This document shows positions 1 to 6,689 of a stretch of 7,557 nucleotides of DNA, piece after piece. The notes under the pieces are model-generated. The model saw only the letters and a list, made by a program, of their open reading frames with translations. It did not search any database and was not told the DNA's origin. A program made the position numbers and the translations under genes. Positions within the stretch are counted from its first letter, which is position 1. Each line of letters opens with the position of its first letter. Source of the DNA: Flavobacteriaceae bacterium (lineage in GTDB: Bacteria; Bacteroidota; Bacteroidia; Flavobacteriales; Flavobacteriaceae); the NCBI GenBank assembly GCA_018623655.1, contig JAAZVG010000071.1, positions 1 through 7,557 of the forward strand, given 5' to 3'.

Positions 1-145
1 ATTCTGTTTTGGTAACAGACTTTAAATTAAATGCCGATCGGTATTTATTGTGATTGTTTTTAAACACATCACAAATAACTCGCTTAGGGTCAGGAAACAA
101 CAATAGCCGTTCTCTAATTTTTGTTGAAGAAAGTTTCGAAAACAT
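1..145 (-). CDS. 5' end of an unrecognised gene, cut by the window edge
   Basis: Reading leftwards from an ATG at 145-143, 48 codons are open to the window edge. The peptide starts MFSKLSSTKIRERLLLF and continues with PDPKRVICDVF. The reading frame stays open upstream of this ATG back to a stop at 235-233, so a TTG at 199-197 is an alternative start. I prefer the ATG because it leaves room for divergent promoters. There is no signal peptide or membrane segment in the visible part, which is basic and mixed in composition. I do not recognise the family. The stretch FPDPKRVI at residues 17-24 is loosely reminiscent of the N-terminus of GH130-type glycoside phosphorylases, but that rests on about eight residues and should not be used as a name. 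The gene is divergent from the HU-CCDC81 gene. Confidence 0.5.
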   Translation of the reverse strand, partial: MFSKLSSTKIRERLLLFPDPKRVICDVFKNNHNKYRSAFNLKSVTKTE

Positions 146-190
146 AATTAAAAGTATCTGTGAAGGCTGAAGAAACCTTGCAATAGAAGC

Positions 191-219
191 TTTGACCAAA
201 AAAGAATTACATAAATTTT
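191..219 (+). promoter_or_regulatory. Candidate Bacteroidota-type promoter for the HU-CCDC81/thioesterase pair
   Basis: TTTG at 191-194 is followed after 17 bases by TAAATTTT at 212-219. The latter matches seven of eight positions of the TAnnTTTG -7 element used by the primary sigma factor of Bacteroidota, and the spacing lies within the known range. Transcription would start a few bases before the ATG at 235, leaving a very short leader. The region is AT-rich, so a chance match is possible. Confidence 0.35.
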
Positions 220-234
220 TAGATATTTGTGATT

Positions 235-891
235 ATGCACCTCGCTCCCTACATCGAAACACTTCTTGAAGAAAAACATTATATCATCTTGCCTGGTTTT
301 GGGGCCTTTGAGCCAGGACAATATTTGGGTATAAGCATAAACGAAAATGGTGATTTATTACCTCCCAAGCGGGCGGTGTCATTCAATCCGCATTTATCGA
401 ACGACGACTCCGTTTTGGCCTCGGTAATAGCCGCAAAAGAACTTATAAGCGTTAATGAAGTAAAAGACAAGCTCAAAACTGTCGTCTTTCAATGGAAATC
501 AACTCTTAATAGTAAAGGTGTTTTAGTTGTAGAAGGCATCGGAAAATTTGAAAAATCAAACGGAATTATACGTTTAGTTACTGAGCCTTCTGAGCTTAAA
601 ATCGGGAGCTTCGGACTCCCTGCTGTTGCTCCTCCTACAAGGAAAGAAAAAATAGAGGTGAAAGAGATTGAGCCAGTTAAAGAGGACGTTTCCTTAGAAC
701 CGGCAAAGATGCCCTCATCAAAGAAGCCCAAGACAAAAGCAGAGGCAGTTCAAGATACAGTGAGCGGCGAAGCCACAGCCTCGTCTTTTGCCTATCAACT
801 CGCTGTTGTTTTGTTGGTATTAGCAACGCTATCTGTAGGATATTTTTTCTACTCTCAACTAAAAGGTGTAGATCTAAGCACATTACTCTAG
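235..891 (+). CDS. HU-CCDC81 domain membrane protein without a SPOR domain
   Basis: This is a 218-residue protein with two tandem HU-like (CCDC81-type) modules. The first covers about residues 1-55 (HLAPYIETLLEEKHY, then LPGFGAFEP). The second covers about 58-118 (HLSNDDSVLASVIA, then VVEGIGKF). A charged, proline- and lysine-rich linker follows (about 130-180), then one membrane helix at about 186-206 (AYQLAVVLLVLATLSVGYFF) and a tail of about a dozen residues. Orientation is inferred: HU modules in the cytoplasm, short tail in the periplasm. In Bacteroidota this family usually continues after the helix into a SPOR domain that binds denuded peptidoglycan; that part is absent here. I chose the ATG at 235 over the in-frame GTG at 229 because family members begin directly with this helix. 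There is no Shine-Dalgarno sequence. The thioesterase ATG follows one base after the stop, so the two are probably cotranscribed. The molecular role of the family is poorly known; a structural rather than DNA-packaging role is likely. Confidence 0.85.
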   Translation: MHLAPYIETLLEEKHYIILPGFGAFEPGQYLGISINENGDLLPPKRAVSFNPHLSNDDSVLASVIAAKELISVNEVKDKLKTVVFQWKSTLNSKGVLVVEGIGKFEKSNGIIRLVTEPSELKIGSFGLPAVAPPTRKEKIEVKEIEPVKEDVSLEPAKMPSSKKPKTKAEAVQDTVSGEATASSFAYQLAVVLLVLATLSVGYFFYSQLKGVDLSTLL

Positions 892-892
892 T

Positions 893-1408
893 ATGAAATC
901 AAAAACCCCTTCTGAATCTAGAACCGTAACTACTGATCTAATTCTTCCTAGTGAAACAAACCACTTAAATCATTTGTTTGGAGGAGCTTTATTGGCCAAA
1001 ATGGACAGGGCGGCCTACATCACTGCTAGACGGCACAGCAGAAGAATTGCTGTTACGGCTTCGGTAAACCACGTAGCGTTTAATACTGCTATTCCTCTTG
1101 GAAGTGTGGTCACGATAGAAGCGAATGTTTCACGCGCTTTTACAACTTCGATGGAGGTTTTTATCGATGTATTTATTGAAGACCGAATAAGCGGGGAGCG
1201 CACCAAGGCTAACGAGGCAATCTACACATTTGTGGCGGTCGACGACACTATGACTCCGGTAAAGGTTCCTGAAATTACCCCAGAAACTGAGCTCGAAAAG
1301 TCAAGATACGAGGCTGCACTTCGTCGAAAGCAATTGAGTTTGGTGTTAGCGGGTAAAATGAAGCCTCAAGAGGCGGTTGAATTAAAGTCTATTTTTGAAA
1401 TAGAATAA
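893..1408 (+). CDS. Acyl-CoA thioesterase, hotdog fold (YciA/ACOT-like)
   Basis: This 171-residue cytoplasmic enzyme is predicted to hydrolyse acyl-CoA to free fatty acid and CoA. The hotdog domain spans about residues 8-120. The active-site segment TNHLNHLFGGALLAKMD (22-38) carries the family's conserved Asn (N23), the double Gly (G30, G31) and Asp (D38), expected as catalytic residues in single-domain ACOT/YciA enzymes. The strand motifs VTASVNHVAF (54-63) and SRAFTTSMEV (80-89) are also typical. A charged tail (about 125-171, rich in Glu, Lys and Arg) extends beyond the shorter YciA form and resembles that of other Bacteroidota homologues. Chain-length preference cannot be read from the sequence. 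The ATG lies one base after the HU-CCDC81 stop, which suggests translational coupling. The stop lies two bases from the convergent EnvC-like gene. Confidence 0.9.
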   Translation: MKSKTPSESRTVTTDLILPSETNHLNHLFGGALLAKMDRAAYITARRHSRRIAVTASVNHVAFNTAIPLGSVVTIEANVSRAFTTSMEVFIDVFIEDRISGERTKANEAIYTFVAVDDTMTPVKVPEITPETELEKSRYEAALRRKQLSLVLAGKMKPQEAVELKSIFEIE

Positions 1409-1410
1409 CT

Positions 1411-2643
1411 TTAAAGTCGATAAATCCATTGTTCTGGATTGAGTCTCGTGGTATTCTTATAGAGGTAAAATTTCAAAAGTGTTTGACCGCTTACCTTATC
1501 TGTATGTAACGTCCCTAGGCTTTGTTTTGATATCACTTTATCTCCCTCTTTCACACTGACATCTTTAAGGTTATAGTACATGGTGATATAATCCCCATGA
1601 CGAATATATACTCCTTTAATTCCTTGTCGACTAATCATTACACTCATTACCTCTCCGTCATAAATAGCGCGTGCATCTGACCCAGACTCGGTGGCAATAG
1701 TTACCCCATTATTAAAGTGTTTTAATGCTGGATACAACTTATCAGCGTACGTGCCATACCCAATACTTTTAATCCCTTTGTCCACGGGCCAAATATGCCT
1801 TCCCTTGTTCCCTTCAAAGCTCTTTGCTAACGCCTTAGCCTCTGGAGTAAGAACAAAACCATCTGTTCGCCCAGACTTTTTTGCTTTAGCCAGTCGCTCT
1901 CTATTTGCTCTTTCAATAGCCGCACGAATCAGGCGGTCAATTTCTTTGTCAATTCGCTTTCGTTCCTTGTCGCGATCTGATAACTCGCGACGATAAGCGC
2001 TCTCTTGTTTGCGGGCTTTGACAATTAATTCTTCCTGTTTTTCTCGATCTGCAATTAAAGCTTGTTGTTGGTTTCTGTTTTCCTCAACCCGCAGTTCTTT
2101 TTTCTCTAATTGCTCCTCTAATGTCTTTGTTGCTTGCTGTAATTCTTCTTGTTTGCGAACCAATCTTTCAGCTTGAGTAGTTCGATACGACGCATACTGC
2201 AATAAATAATTCCACCTTCGCCTGGCATCCTTGAAGCTGTCCGCGGCAAGTAAAAACAACCACTTGTTCTTTTCAACTTTTCGTTTATACGAATTGACTA
2301 TTAACTTTTGATAATCTTGTTTGATGGTCTCAATCTGATGATTAAGGCTTTCAATCCTATCATTACTTTCGGTAATTTGTCGTTGTAATAGTTGAACTTC
2401 ATTCGCAGTAAGTTCAATTAGACTCTCGAGGGCGTATCGTTTATTGTCTAGGAGTTGGATTTGATCAATCGCCGAACCCTTTAACCGCACTTGTTGCTGC
2501 AATAATCGCTCCATCTGAGCAATCTCGACAGCAATCTCTTCCTTCCGCTTCTCTAGATTTCGCTGTTGTTGTGTCTTTTGTTGCGCAAACGCAAGACTAC
2601 AAGCCGCTACGAACACAAACAAAAAAGACCAGAAGCTTTTCAT
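1411..2643 (-). CDS. EnvC-like murein hydrolase activator with a degenerate LytM/M23 domain
   Basis: This is a 410-residue exported protein. A signal peptide covers residues 1-20 (cleavage after SLAFA). Long coiled coils follow at about 22-118 and 155-255, rich in Gln, Glu, Lys and Arg, and then a LytM (M23) domain at about 283-410. The zinc ligands of active M23 peptidases are all replaced. HxxxD is N311/T315 (NNGVTIA), the later catalytic His is N358 (MYYNL), and HxH is L389/K391 (LLKF). The layout of signal peptide, coiled coil and dead LytM domain is that of EnvC, which activates N-acetylmuramoyl-L-alanine amidases at the division site rather than cutting wall itself. An activator role in the periplasm is therefore inferred; the partner amidase is not in the window. 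The ATG overlaps the stop of the DUF4292 gene by four bases (ATGA). It appears to be the last gene of the block, ending two bases from the thioesterase. Confidence 0.85.
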   Translation of the reverse strand: MKSFWSFLFVFVAACSLAFAQQKTQQQRNLEKRKEEIAVEIAQMERLLQQQVRLKGSAIDQIQLLDNKRYALESLIELTANEVQLLQRQITESNDRIESLNHQIETIKQDYQKLIVNSYKRKVEKNKWLFLLAADSFKDARRRWNYLLQYASYRTTQAERLVRKQEELQQATKTLEEQLEKKELRVEENRNQQQALIADREKQEELIVKARKQESAYRRELSDRDKERKRIDKEIDRLIRAAIERANRERLAKAKKSGRTDGFVLTPEAKALAKSFEGNKGRHIWPVDKGIKSIGYGTYADKLYPALKHFNNGVTIATESGSDARAIYDGEVMSVMISRQGIKGVYIRHGDYITMYYNLKDVSVKEGDKVISKQSLGTLHTDKVSGQTLLKFYLYKNTTRLNPEQWIYRL

Positions 2644-3407
2644 TTAATCGTGGTGAATCCTGATGGAATTTGAAAGGGCAAAGATAATTTCTTGTCGAGC
2701 TGAACTCCTTCAAATTCTAGGTTGAGCGCTCGGCTACCCGCAACTAATCGAATTTTATGAGGAGTATACCTGTCTTTGTCCTTGTATTGGTAGGTAATTT
2801 TTACCCGATCCAATTCTTTAATCTCAAACTCTTGAAAGATGATTTGAGCGTTGTCAGAAGACAAGCCTACGCGGTAAAGCCCTTCAGCAGGTTTATCCAG
2901 CTCTCCGCTAAACACACGGTTAGTAATCAATTCGTTTGTAAGCAAATTGACTGTTTTTCTTTTTGATTCTTTAAGGTCTTTAATTGCCTCTACAAATAGC
3001 GGCTGACCTAAAATAAGTCTTTCGATATGTTCGTAGTTCAGTTGAGCAGGAATAATTGATTCAATCACCGAAACAGGGCCTTGGTAAAACGTTCGATCTA
3101 AGCGATTGTAAAAAGCAACTTCATCTGGTGACAACAAGGCCTTTGCAACTCCTAACGGTGCACTTAATAAAATTCCTTGGCTTGGTTTTAGTCGCATCGA
3201 CATTGTCACAGCTTTGACCTCCCCGCCATTTTTTAACTCGGCCTTGATACGAGCCCTGATCCCTTCAGAGTCTTGAAAGTCTCTTTGATTCACCTCTAAC
3301 GGGTGTGATCCTGAGCTGTTCGAAATGGCTTTTTCGCCCGGCCTCAGTAAAGCACATGAAGCAAAGCTGAGGGCTAAAAAATAAAGGGCTGCTCGTTTCT
3401 TACTCAT
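2640..3407 (-). CDS. DUF4292 family lipoprotein
   Basis: This is a 255-residue predicted lipoprotein. A basic N-terminus (KKR) and a hydrophobic stretch end in the lipobox-like FASC, with C18 as the expected lipidated residue. The body matches the Bacteroidota DUF4292 family: an early beta-rich part (about 50-85, ARIKAELKNGG through LSAPLGVAKALL), the signature SPDEVAFYNRLDRTFYQGP (93-111), and LNYEHIERLILGQPLF (123-138). The C-terminal half alternates in beta-strand fashion. The family is thought to have a LolA/LolB-like half-barrel fold and probably sits at the outer membrane, but its function is not established. It overlaps both neighbours by four bases (ATGA with the NTase upstream and with the EnvC-like gene downstream), so coupled translation with the wall-hydrolase activator is likely. 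Confidence 0.85.
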   Translation of the reverse strand: MSKKRAALYFLALSFASCALLRPGEKAISNSSGSHPLEVNQRDFQDSEGIRARIKAELKNGGEVKAVTMSMRLKPSQGILLSAPLGVAKALLSPDEVAFYNRLDRTFYQGPVSVIESIIPAQLNYEHIERLILGQPLFVEAIKDLKESKRKTVNLLTNELITNRVFSGELDKPAEGLYRVGLSSDNAQIIFQEFEIKELDRVKITYQYKDKDRYTPHKIRLVAGSRALNLEFEGVQLDKKLSLPFQIPSGFTTIK

Positions 3408-4420
3408 TCTAATACGCTATAATCTCCCAAACTAAGTGAGGCAAAGTCGCCATCGTAAGTTACGTGATTTCCGATCATCGAATATTGAATCTTGGCATTT
3501 GAAATTTTAGATTGGGCCTGGACAATAGTGTCTTTTATCTCACAGTTGTTAATAGCGGTATGGCTTCCAATAGAAACATAGGGGCCAATTGTGCTGTTGT
3601 GAATTTTAACTCCTTTTGCAATGCTGCAAGGTTCAATTATAGTGCTATTTACAATTTCTGCCTCGTCTGCGATTAAAGTTTCCCCTTCTTTGTGAAGAAA
3701 GCCTAGCATTCTACGGTTGGTTTCTACCGTGATCGCTTTGTTTCCGCAATCCATCCACTCTGAAACTTCGGCGGTCATAAATTTCTTTCCTGCTTGCATC
3801 ATTCGCTTAATACCGTCATTAATCTGATATTCTCCCCCATTGACGATCTGGTTATCAAGAACATATGTCAGTGCGTCTTTCAATTCTTCAACAGCCTTAA
3901 AGTAGTAGATTCCAATAACCGCCTTGTCAGACACAAAATTGGTAGGCTTTTCTACTAGCCCGTGGATTTGTCCATTTTCGTCTAATTCAACAACTCCGTA
4001 AGCCTGAGGGTTATTCACCTGTTTTACCCAAATAACACTGTCAGCAGATGCATCTAGTTCAAATTTCGCACGAATAAGCGTATCTGCATAAGCAATTACT
4101 GCGGGACCCTCTAAAGAGGGTTTGGCACACATAATTGCATGGCCTGTTCCTAGAGGTTGGTCTTGACGATAAATAGAAGCCTTCGCTCCTAAGCTTACTG
4201 CCAGTTCGGTGAGAGAGTCCTCCACCTCCTTACCAAAAAAGGCCTCGTCTCCGATGACAAAAGCGATTTCATCGATAGGCTCGTCTAGAATGGCTGCAAT
4301 ATCTCTTACCAGTCGGTGTACAATAGGGCTTCCCGCTACTGGAACTAGCGGTTTTGGAACGGTTAATGTGTGCGGTCTGAGGCGTGAGCCTCTTCCTGCC
4401 ATAGGTACAATAATTTTCAT
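3404..4420 (-). CDS. Sugar-1-phosphate nucleotidyltransferase with C-terminal left-handed beta-helix
   Basis: This 338-residue cytoplasmic enzyme is expected to join a sugar 1-phosphate to a nucleoside triphosphate, making an NDP-sugar for glycan synthesis. The N-terminal Rossmann-like domain (about 1-240) has the nucleotide-binding signature MAGRGSRLRP with VPKP (7-24, including R13 and K23). It also has QPLGTGHA (88-95), the metal-binding Asp of AYAD (D112), YGVVEL (141-146), VEKP (156-159), EYQINDGI (197-204) and WMDCGNK (222-228). The C-terminal part (about 250-325) shows hexapeptide-like repeats (NSTIIEPCSI, NSTIGPYVSIG), typical of a left-handed beta-helix and sometimes carrying acyltransferase activity. 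Neither the sugar nor the nucleotide (UTP, dTTP or GTP) can be read from the sequence. The gene starts 11 bases after dut and ends in an ATGA overlap with DUF4292. The flippase two genes upstream supports a role in envelope polysaccharide. Confidence 0.88.
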   Translation of the reverse strand: MKIIVPMAGRGSRLRPHTLTVPKPLVPVAGSPIVHRLVRDIAAILDEPIDEIAFVIGDEAFFGKEVEDSLTELAVSLGAKASIYRQDQPLGTGHAIMCAKPSLEGPAVIAYADTLIRAKFELDASADSVIWVKQVNNPQAYGVVELDENGQIHGLVEKPTNFVSDKAVIGIYYFKAVEELKDALTYVLDNQIVNGGEYQINDGIKRMMQAGKKFMTAEVSEWMDCGNKAITVETNRRMLGFLHKEGETLIADEAEIVNSTIIEPCSIAKGVKIHNSTIGPYVSIGSHTAINNCEIKDTIVQAQSKISNAKIQYSMIGNHVTYDGDFASLSLGDYSVLE

Positions 4421-4431
4421 TGGGTTTTCGT

Positions 4432-4869
4432 TTATGCGGTTCCTGTACTCCCAAATCCTCCAGCGCCGCGATCAGATTCGTTCAAAGATTCTACCTCATC
4501 CCAGATTGCCACCTCATGTTTTGCAATTACCATTTGTGCAATTCGTTCACCGTTTTCGACTGTAAAGTCTTCATTTGAAAGGTTCACTACAATTACTCCG
4601 ATTTCTCCTCGATAATCTGCATCGATAGTACCTGGAGAGTTTACCAGTCCAATGCCTTTTTTAGCGGCCAATCCACTACGTGGTCGAATTTGAGCTTCGT
4701 ACCCTTCGGGTAATTCTATAAACAACCCGGTAGGAACAATAGCGCGCATTAACGGTTTTAAGACGATTGGTTCTGGGTTGTTCGCTCGGAGGTCCATTCC
4801 TGCAGATTGTGAGGTCTGATAACTAGGCAATGGATGAGACGATTTGTTAATGATCTTAATGCGTGCCAT
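4432..4869 (-). CDS. dut: dUTP diphosphatase (dUTPase)
   Basis: This 145-residue enzyme hydrolyses dUTP to dUMP and pyrophosphate. That keeps uracil out of DNA and supplies dUMP for thymidylate synthesis. All five trimeric-dUTPase motifs are present in order: I, AGMDLRA (23-29, catalytic-site D26); II, RPRSGLA (62-68, R64 and S65); III, GTIDADYRGEI (80-90, D83 and Y86); IV, NGERIAQM (106-113, Q112); and V, RGAGGFGSTG (134-143), the phosphate-closing C-terminal arm. The length is normal for a bacterial homotrimer. The start at MARIKIINKS fits the family and lies 14 bases inside the flippase gene, so translation is probably coupled. Its place among envelope genes seems to be conserved context rather than a functional link. 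Confidence 0.96.
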   Translation of the reverse strand: MARIKIINKSSHPLPSYQTSQSAGMDLRANNPEPIVLKPLMRAIVPTGLFIELPEGYEAQIRPRSGLAAKKGIGLVNSPGTIDADYRGEIGVIVVNLSNEDFTVENGERIAQMVIAKHEVAIWDEVESLNESDRGAGGFGSTGTA

Positions 4870-6277
4870 GAGAAGTAAAAAGTCGTTTTAAAGTTGATCG
4901 TTCGATAAGTATCACAAAGCTACTAAATAAGAGAAGGAACAGTAGGGCGATCGTAAGACTTGTTGAAAAGAAAAAGAAATGGACAAGGGACAGGGACACA
5001 GAAACCGCTAAATATCCTAACATAGGAATTACTCTGTACGGTATAGGATAAGATTTTAGCCCCCATAAAAAAGAAATCAACATCATCAACCCGTAAGCAG
5101 CGAGAGTGGCTATTGCGGCAGCTACATATCCAATTTGTGGAATAAGATAGCTGTTTAGTCCCAACGTTATCAACGCTCCAAGGCCAGAGATTACGGCTCC
5201 TACATAGGTTCGATCTGTAATCTTATACCAAACCGATAAGTTGTGATAAACACCTAAAAACAACGCTCCTAGCAACACGAAGGGAACAATTATAAGGCCT
5301 TCCCTGTACACCTCATCTCGCAAGAAAATCTCGGCAATGGGTTCTAAGAAGACCATAACCCCTAAGTAGATAATACTGGAAAAGACCACGAAGAAATAGG
5401 TGACGTCTGCGTATTGTTTCTCTTTATTTTCTTTATTGGCTTCTCTAAAAAAGAACGGTTCAACGCCCATGCGATATGCTGTTGCAAACAATGTCATGAA
5501 AACACCTAGTTTATAACATGCGCCATAAATACCAGCCTCTGTCTCGCCCGCTAAGCGAGTAAGAATGATCTTATCGAAAACCTCATTGATGGTAAATGCA
5601 ATGCCTGCAAGCATAACGGGCATTGCATATCTAAGTAGCTCCTTATAAAGCTTGTAATCGAAAACCGGTTTATATTTGAAATAAACGGGTAACATCCAAA
5701 AAAGCGTAAAAGCGCTGGCAATGATGTTGGCTTCAAAGATGGCGTCAATCTCGTTTCCCAAGAATCGTGTTCCTGAAAACTTAAGATAATAAACGTTAAG
5801 CCCTACATTGATTATCACATTAATTGATTTGACTAAGGCATATCTTGTCGCTTGCTCTTGAGCTCTGAGATAAGCAAAGGGGATAACAACAAGAGCGTCG
5901 AGTATAAGAATGTACACCGTTTTCTTAACAAACTCGGGCTGAATTCCCGTCGCTGTTCCAACAACTTCATAAAAAACGATTCCGACGAACAAAAGGAACA
6001 ATGAAGAGGCAGTTAGGGCCCAAATCGACGTGGTTAAAACTTGTTCGGGCTTGTCACTTTTATGGTAATGTCTAAAAAAGGCGGTCTCCATCCCATACGA
6101 AAGAAGCACGTTGAAAAAAGCAATCCAAGAGTAGATAAAAACATACTGCCCATAGCCAGAGGCCTGGTCAAAAGTGGAGGTGTATAGCGGCAAAAGAAGA
6201 AACGACAATGCACGAGGTAGGACGGTGGCTAATCCGTAAACAAAAATTTGTTTTCCTAAACGCTTAATGGTTTCCAT
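4856..6277 (-). CDS. Oligosaccharide/lipopolysaccharide flippase (Wzx-like, MOP superfamily)
   Basis: This is a 473-residue inner-membrane protein with about 14 hydrophobic helices (roughly 11-33, 43-62, 85-107, 118-137, 148-165, 180-200, 218-240, 250-270, 292-312, 326-346, 358-380, 384-405, 415-435 and 440-458). That is the usual number for MOP-superfamily polysaccharide flippases. The first helix region (GKQIFVYGLATVLPRALSFLLLPLYT, split here as residues 8-20 and 21-33) carries the G...LP.....LLPLYT pattern typical of these proteins. YGMETAFFRHY (61-71) is also characteristic. It probably moves undecaprenyl-linked glycan units across the inner membrane for O-antigen, capsule or glycoprotein assembly. 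Which glycan is unknown, and no glycosyltransferase or polymerase gene lies in the window. It starts nine bases after the small lipoprotein gene and overlaps dut by 14 bases. Confidence 0.9.
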   Translation of the reverse strand: METIKRLGKQIFVYGLATVLPRALSFLLLPLYTSTFDQASGYGQYVFIYSWIAFFNVLLSYGMETAFFRHYHKSDKPEQVLTTSIWALTASSLFLLFVGIVFYEVVGTATGIQPEFVKKTVYILILDALVVIPFAYLRAQEQATRYALVKSINVIINVGLNVYYLKFSGTRFLGNEIDAIFEANIIASAFTLFWMLPVYFKYKPVFDYKLYKELLRYAMPVMLAGIAFTINEVFDKIILTRLAGETEAGIYGACYKLGVFMTLFATAYRMGVEPFFFREANKENKEKQYADVTYFFVVFSSIIYLGVMVFLEPIAEIFLRDEVYREGLIIVPFVLLGALFLGVYHNLSVWYKITDRTYVGAVISGLGALITLGLNSYLIPQIGYVAAAIATLAAYGLMMLISFLWGLKSYPIPYRVIPMLGYLAVSVSLSLVHFFFFSTSLTIALLFLLLFSSFVILIERSTLKRLFTSHGTH

Positions 6278-6286
6278 GGGTCTGTT

Positions 6287-6643
6287 CTACTGTCTTGTTA
6301 TAGGACGGCTTAATGGCGGCAAGATAAGTTTGGTTTTGCGATTAGGTTGTCCCAAACAATAAATAAAAATCGAGGCACCTTCTTCATACGACTCTAATCT
6401 TAAGCGATATGAGTCGCCTGAATGATCAACCTTCTTTTCAAATCCATAGATCTCAGCTCTCCAATCACATGAATTAGGCGCTGTCCATTTCAGTTTAATT
6501 TCATAGTATGGTTTCGTTTCGGCTCTCCCAGGCAAAACTTTGGACGCTTCAATATTCACAATTTGAATGTCGTTACGATAAGCTCCACATGAACAAAGAA
6601 GTCCTGCAAGAAAAAACAAAAAAATAAGGTGCCTAGTTCTCAA
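6287..6643 (-). CDS. Small lipoprotein of unknown function, TTG start
   Basis: This is a 118-residue predicted lipoprotein that I do not recognise. A basic start (RTRH) and a hydrophobic stretch (6-16) lead into LLCSC, with C19 the likely lipidated Cys. The mature part is about 100 residues, with alternating hydrophobic and polar residues suggesting beta-strands (IQIVNIEASKV, YYEIKLKW, YRLRLESYEEG, SIFIYC). Two further Cys, C59 and C96, could form a disulfide in the periplasm. The start is inferred. In this frame a TAG at 6664-6662 precedes the ORF, and the only usual initiation codon that keeps a full signal peptide is TTG at 6643-6641. A nearby ATG at 6648-6646 is out of frame and meets a stop after two codons. 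The gene sits 46 bases after atpG and nine bases before the flippase, so it likely belongs to the same transcript. Confidence 0.7.
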   Translation of the reverse strand: MRTRHLIFLFFLAGLLCSCGAYRNDIQIVNIEASKVLPGRAETKPYYEIKLKWTAPNSCDWRAEIYGFEKKVDHSGDSYRLRLESYEEGASIFIYCLGQPNRKTKLILPPLSRPITRQ

Positions 6644-6661
6644 GACATAACTGCTTATGTC
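6644..6661 (-). repeat. Perfect 7-bp inverted repeat directly before the lipoprotein start
   Basis: On the minus strand GACATAA, loop GCAG and TTATGTC form a perfect 7-bp stem with a 4-base loop, ending at the base just before the TTG start codon. Only two of the seven pairs are G-C and no T-run follows, so it does not look like an intrinsic terminator for atpG. It could limit ribosome access to the TTG start, serve as a weak processing or attenuation element between atpG and the envelope genes, or be chance. The repeat itself is certain; a function is not. Confidence 0.45.
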
Positions 6662-6689
6662 CTAAAGATAATCAAACTGGTTTGTGGAA

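Noticed and set aside
1423..1440. Inverted repeat AATCCA, 6-base loop, TGGATT near the convergent gene ends; possible shared terminator
   Set aside because: It lies inside the last codons of the EnvC-like gene, is only 6 bp and AT-rich, and has no T-run on either strand. Its position is suggestive, but it is too weak to call.
1691..1996. Plus-strand open frame of about 100 codons
   Set aside because: It lies wholly opposite the EnvC-like gene, has a Ser/Arg-rich composition produced by the antisense of the coiled coil, and shows no family features.
1411..2643. Annotation as an active M23 metalloendopeptidase
   Set aside because: None of the zinc-binding or catalytic residues of the M23 motifs is present.
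4209..4565. Plus-strand open frame of 118 codons across the NTase/dut junction
   Set aside because: It is antisense to two well-identified genes with conserved motifs, and its own translation shows no domain or signal.
6672..6684. Short inverted repeat CAAAC-TG-GTTTG after atpG as a terminator
   Set aside because: The stem is four to five pairs with a loop too small to be stable, and no T-run follows. Read-through into the lipoprotein gene is more likely.
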